Both the position numbers and the translations under genes were made by a program. A stretch of DNA of 54,453 nucleotides, taken from positions 1-54,453 of IMG/VR virus record IMGVR_UViG_3300022591_000012; one strand, given 5' to 3'. The notes beneath the pieces are model-generated. The model worked only from the letters and a program-made list of their open reading frames with translations, did not search any database and was not told where the DNA came from. This document shows, piece by piece, positions 53,008 to 54,453 of the stretch (position 1 is its first letter; each line of letters begins with the position of its first letter). This DNA is from a virus.

Positions 53008-54453
53008 ATGCCCGACGCGCCCGCGCTATCTTTCGATGACATGGTTTCCCGATGGGTGAAGCGCGGCTACCCGCAAACGTCCTCCGAGGGCATCGCGGAC
53101 AACATGACCCGCGAATCCGGCGGAAAGTCCGGCAGCGTAGGCGACGGCGGAACATCCATTGGCCTGTTCCAGCATCACGCCACCCGCAAGGCGGAACTCG
53201 AAGCCTACGCCAAAGAGCGCGGCAAGCCCGTCACCGACCCGGATGTGCAGATCGACTTCGCTGATCGGGAGTTGCGGACGAAGTTTCCGATGCTCCAGAA
53301 GCAACTCGCGTCCGGCATGGATCGCGGCGCGGCCGAGGACAGCTTCAAGCGCATATTTGAGCGTCCCGCCTCCATCATGTGGCAGAACAAGCCGACGCTG
53401 GCGACGGACAAATACCGCTTTTCCGATTACGCGCTGAATGAGCACGCCAGGCGCAAGAACACCGATGTCGTCTATATGGCGCCGCAGGACTATCTTGACC
53501 TGTCGCCGGACCTGGAAAGCAAGCCGTTCGAATCCCCGGCGGGACGGTCGATAAAGGCTTCCGTGGACCGCGGCGACGAGATCGAATCCATCCCCACGAT
53601 GGCGATCAACGCCGGCAAGGTGACGGAGCAGGACGGCCGGCACCGGGCGCTGCTGGCGCAGGAGCATGGCATAGACGCCATCCCCGTGGCGATTACGCAG
53701 CCGCCCGGGGAAAAGCCCGCAGAGATTGAGGGCATGGGCGGCAAGATCGTGCCGCACGATTTCCCGTCGGCCAAGGATGTGCCGAAGTCGCTGCTGTCGC
53801 GCGTGGCGAGCGCGGTCAATCCGATCGGGCGGGCGGAAGCCGCGGAGCCGGCGCCGCGGGCCGATGGCCTTATCCGCGTTGACTATGACCCATTCGCGAA
53901 AAGTGCCGAGGCGACGAAAGCGGCGCCGCGGGCCGATGGCCTTATCCGCGTGGAGGGCGATCCGTTTGCAGATGAGAAGAAGGCCAAGCCGGACAACATG
54001 GTCGTGTCCGGGATCAAGGGCGTGGGGGCGGGCTTCGGCAAGACTGTGCTCGCAGGGCAGGAGTTGCTTGGTAAGGGGCTGGAAGCAGTTGGCGCACCGG
54101 AGACCGGCAAGTGGCTGGTGGACGACGCCCGCAAGGGCGTGGACAACCTCAATGCTACGATGGCGCCGGACAAAGCAGCGCATCCCATCGTTTCGACCAT
54201 TGGCGAAATCGGCGGGTCCATGGCGGTTCCGGGCGGGATCGCCGGGAAGATCGGCGGGAACGCGCTGAAAATGGGCGCCGTATCGGGCGCATTGAGCGGG
54301 GCGCTGACGCCAAGCGGCGGCGACGGGCACTTTGCCCTGGGCATGCGCAGCAAACAGCTCGCCAACATGGCGATCGGCCTCAATGACGTTTACGTATTGC
54401 AGTCGGCGAGTTCGAATCTGTTCCAGTTCCGCGAGCGCATCCTGAAAGGCATG
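53008..54453 (+). CDS. Virion lysozyme-type ejection protein, 3' partial
   Basis: 482 codons, open to the window edge. The N-terminal domain (about 1-120) resembles phage tail lysozyme (Phage_lysozyme2): ADNMTRESGGKSGSV with Glu36 as candidate acid, then GDGGTSIGLFQHHATR. Next is a ParB-like segment (residues about 150-230) with EQDGRHRALLAQEHGIDAI (G210-RHR213). Two APRADGLIRVxxDPFA linkers follow from a 29-bp repeat, then a helical, Gly-rich membrane-active-looking part (SGIKGVGAGFGKTVLAGQEL; IGGSMAVPGGIAGKIGGNAL). It probably cuts peptidoglycan during DNA entry. The ATG has weak SD support. Confidence 0.75.
   Translation, partial: MPDAPALSFDDMVSRWVKRGYPQTSSEGIADNMTRESGGKSGSVGDGGTSIGLFQHHATRKAELEAYAKERGKPVTDPDVQIDFADRELRTKFPMLQKQLASGMDRGAAEDSFKRIFERPASIMWQNKPTLATDKYRFSDYALNEHARRKNTDVVYMAPQDYLDLSPDLESKPFESPAGRSIKASVDRGDEIESIPTMAINAGKVTEQDGRHRALLAQEHGIDAIPVAITQPPGEKPAEIEGMGGKIVPHDFPSAKDVPKSLLSRVASAVNPIGRAEAAEPAPRADGLIRVDYDPFAKSAEATKAAPRADGLIRVEGDPFADEKKAKPDNMVVSGIKGVGAGFGKTVLAGQELLGKGLEAVGAPETGKWLVDDARKGVDNLNATMAPDKAAHPIVSTIGEIGGSMAVPGGIAGKIGGNALKMGAVSGALSGALTPSGGDGHFALGMRSKQLANMAIGLNDVYVLQSASSNLFQFRERILKGM
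53851..53951. repeat. Two perfect 29-bp direct repeats
   Basis: The same 29 bases (starting GCGCCGCGGGCCGATGGCCT) occur at 53851-53879 and 53923-53951, 72 bp apart and in frame. The identity at every codon suggests a recent duplication or a recombination hotspot. Confidence 0.85.

Noticed and set aside
53026-54330. 434-codon minus-strand frame opposite the last gene
   Set aside because: Arg-rich shadow; the plus-strand frame has a lysozyme-like domain and is open to the window end.

Overview
The window is about 54 kb of a high-GC, tailed double-stranded DNA phage or prophage with a P22-type (podovirus) virion plan. Evidence for this is a set of clustered genes: a terminase pair, a P22-type portal, an Ala/Lys/Glu-rich scaffold, a P22-type coat protein, gp4- and gp10-like neck/tail proteins, glycine-rich and giant ejection proteins, and a virion lysozyme protein. 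GC content, SD-led translation, sigma70-like promoters and the families seen (DUF1376, DUF968, DUF5681, PAPS-reductase-like, DdrB/ParB and ART polyvalent domains) suggest an alphaproteobacterial host. The host is an inference. I see no integrase, holin, spanin or stand-alone endolysin, so the lifestyle cannot be decided here. Both ends of the window cut coding sequence or may do so.

Layout. (1) 1-7.4 kb, rightward: SNF2 helicase, DNA methyltransferase, DnaB-type helicase, DUF1376 replication protein, PAPS-reductase-like PP-loop protein, DUF968 nuclease-like protein and a zinc-finger protein. (2) 7.4-7.8 kb: one type II tRNA gene with a strange anticodon loop, a degenerate tRNA-like element and a bidirectional terminator. 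(3) 7.8-9.9 kb, leftward: eight overlapping small genes led by a ribbon-helix-helix regulator. (4) 10.0-11.1 kb, rightward: four small genes ending at a terminator. (5) 11.2-14.7 kb, leftward: eleven small orphan genes. (6) 14.7-17.1 kb, rightward: eight small genes, reached from a divergent control region with twin operators. (7) 17.2-19.8 kb, leftward: eight small genes, the last a Cro/CI-like HTH protein. (8) 19.99 kb to the end, rightward late region: packaging (20.4-22.0 kb), small accessory genes including a possible Ntn hydrolase and a PrlF-like fragment (22.0-27.0 kb), head (27.0-33.9 kb), small linkers (34.0-35.6 kb), neck/tail (35.7-42.2 kb) and ejection apparatus (42.3 kb to the end).

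How it works together. The left operon gives replication and DNA modification. Switching between the leftward and rightward small-gene arrays appears to be set at divergent promoters near 9.9, 14.7 and 19.9 kb. Candidate regulators in the window are the RHH protein (9728-9907) and the HTH protein (17178-17408). The late region is probably read as long transcripts punctuated by a recurrent leader element (ACCGGC...CCGGGCAYC). The most unusual items are a gp10-like protein split over two coupled genes and swollen by duplicated fibre-type domains, repeated hairpin-plus-SD cassettes in the leftward arrays, the recurrent late leader, and a 2588-residue polyvalent ejection protein with ParB, ADP-ribosyltransferase and JAB domains.
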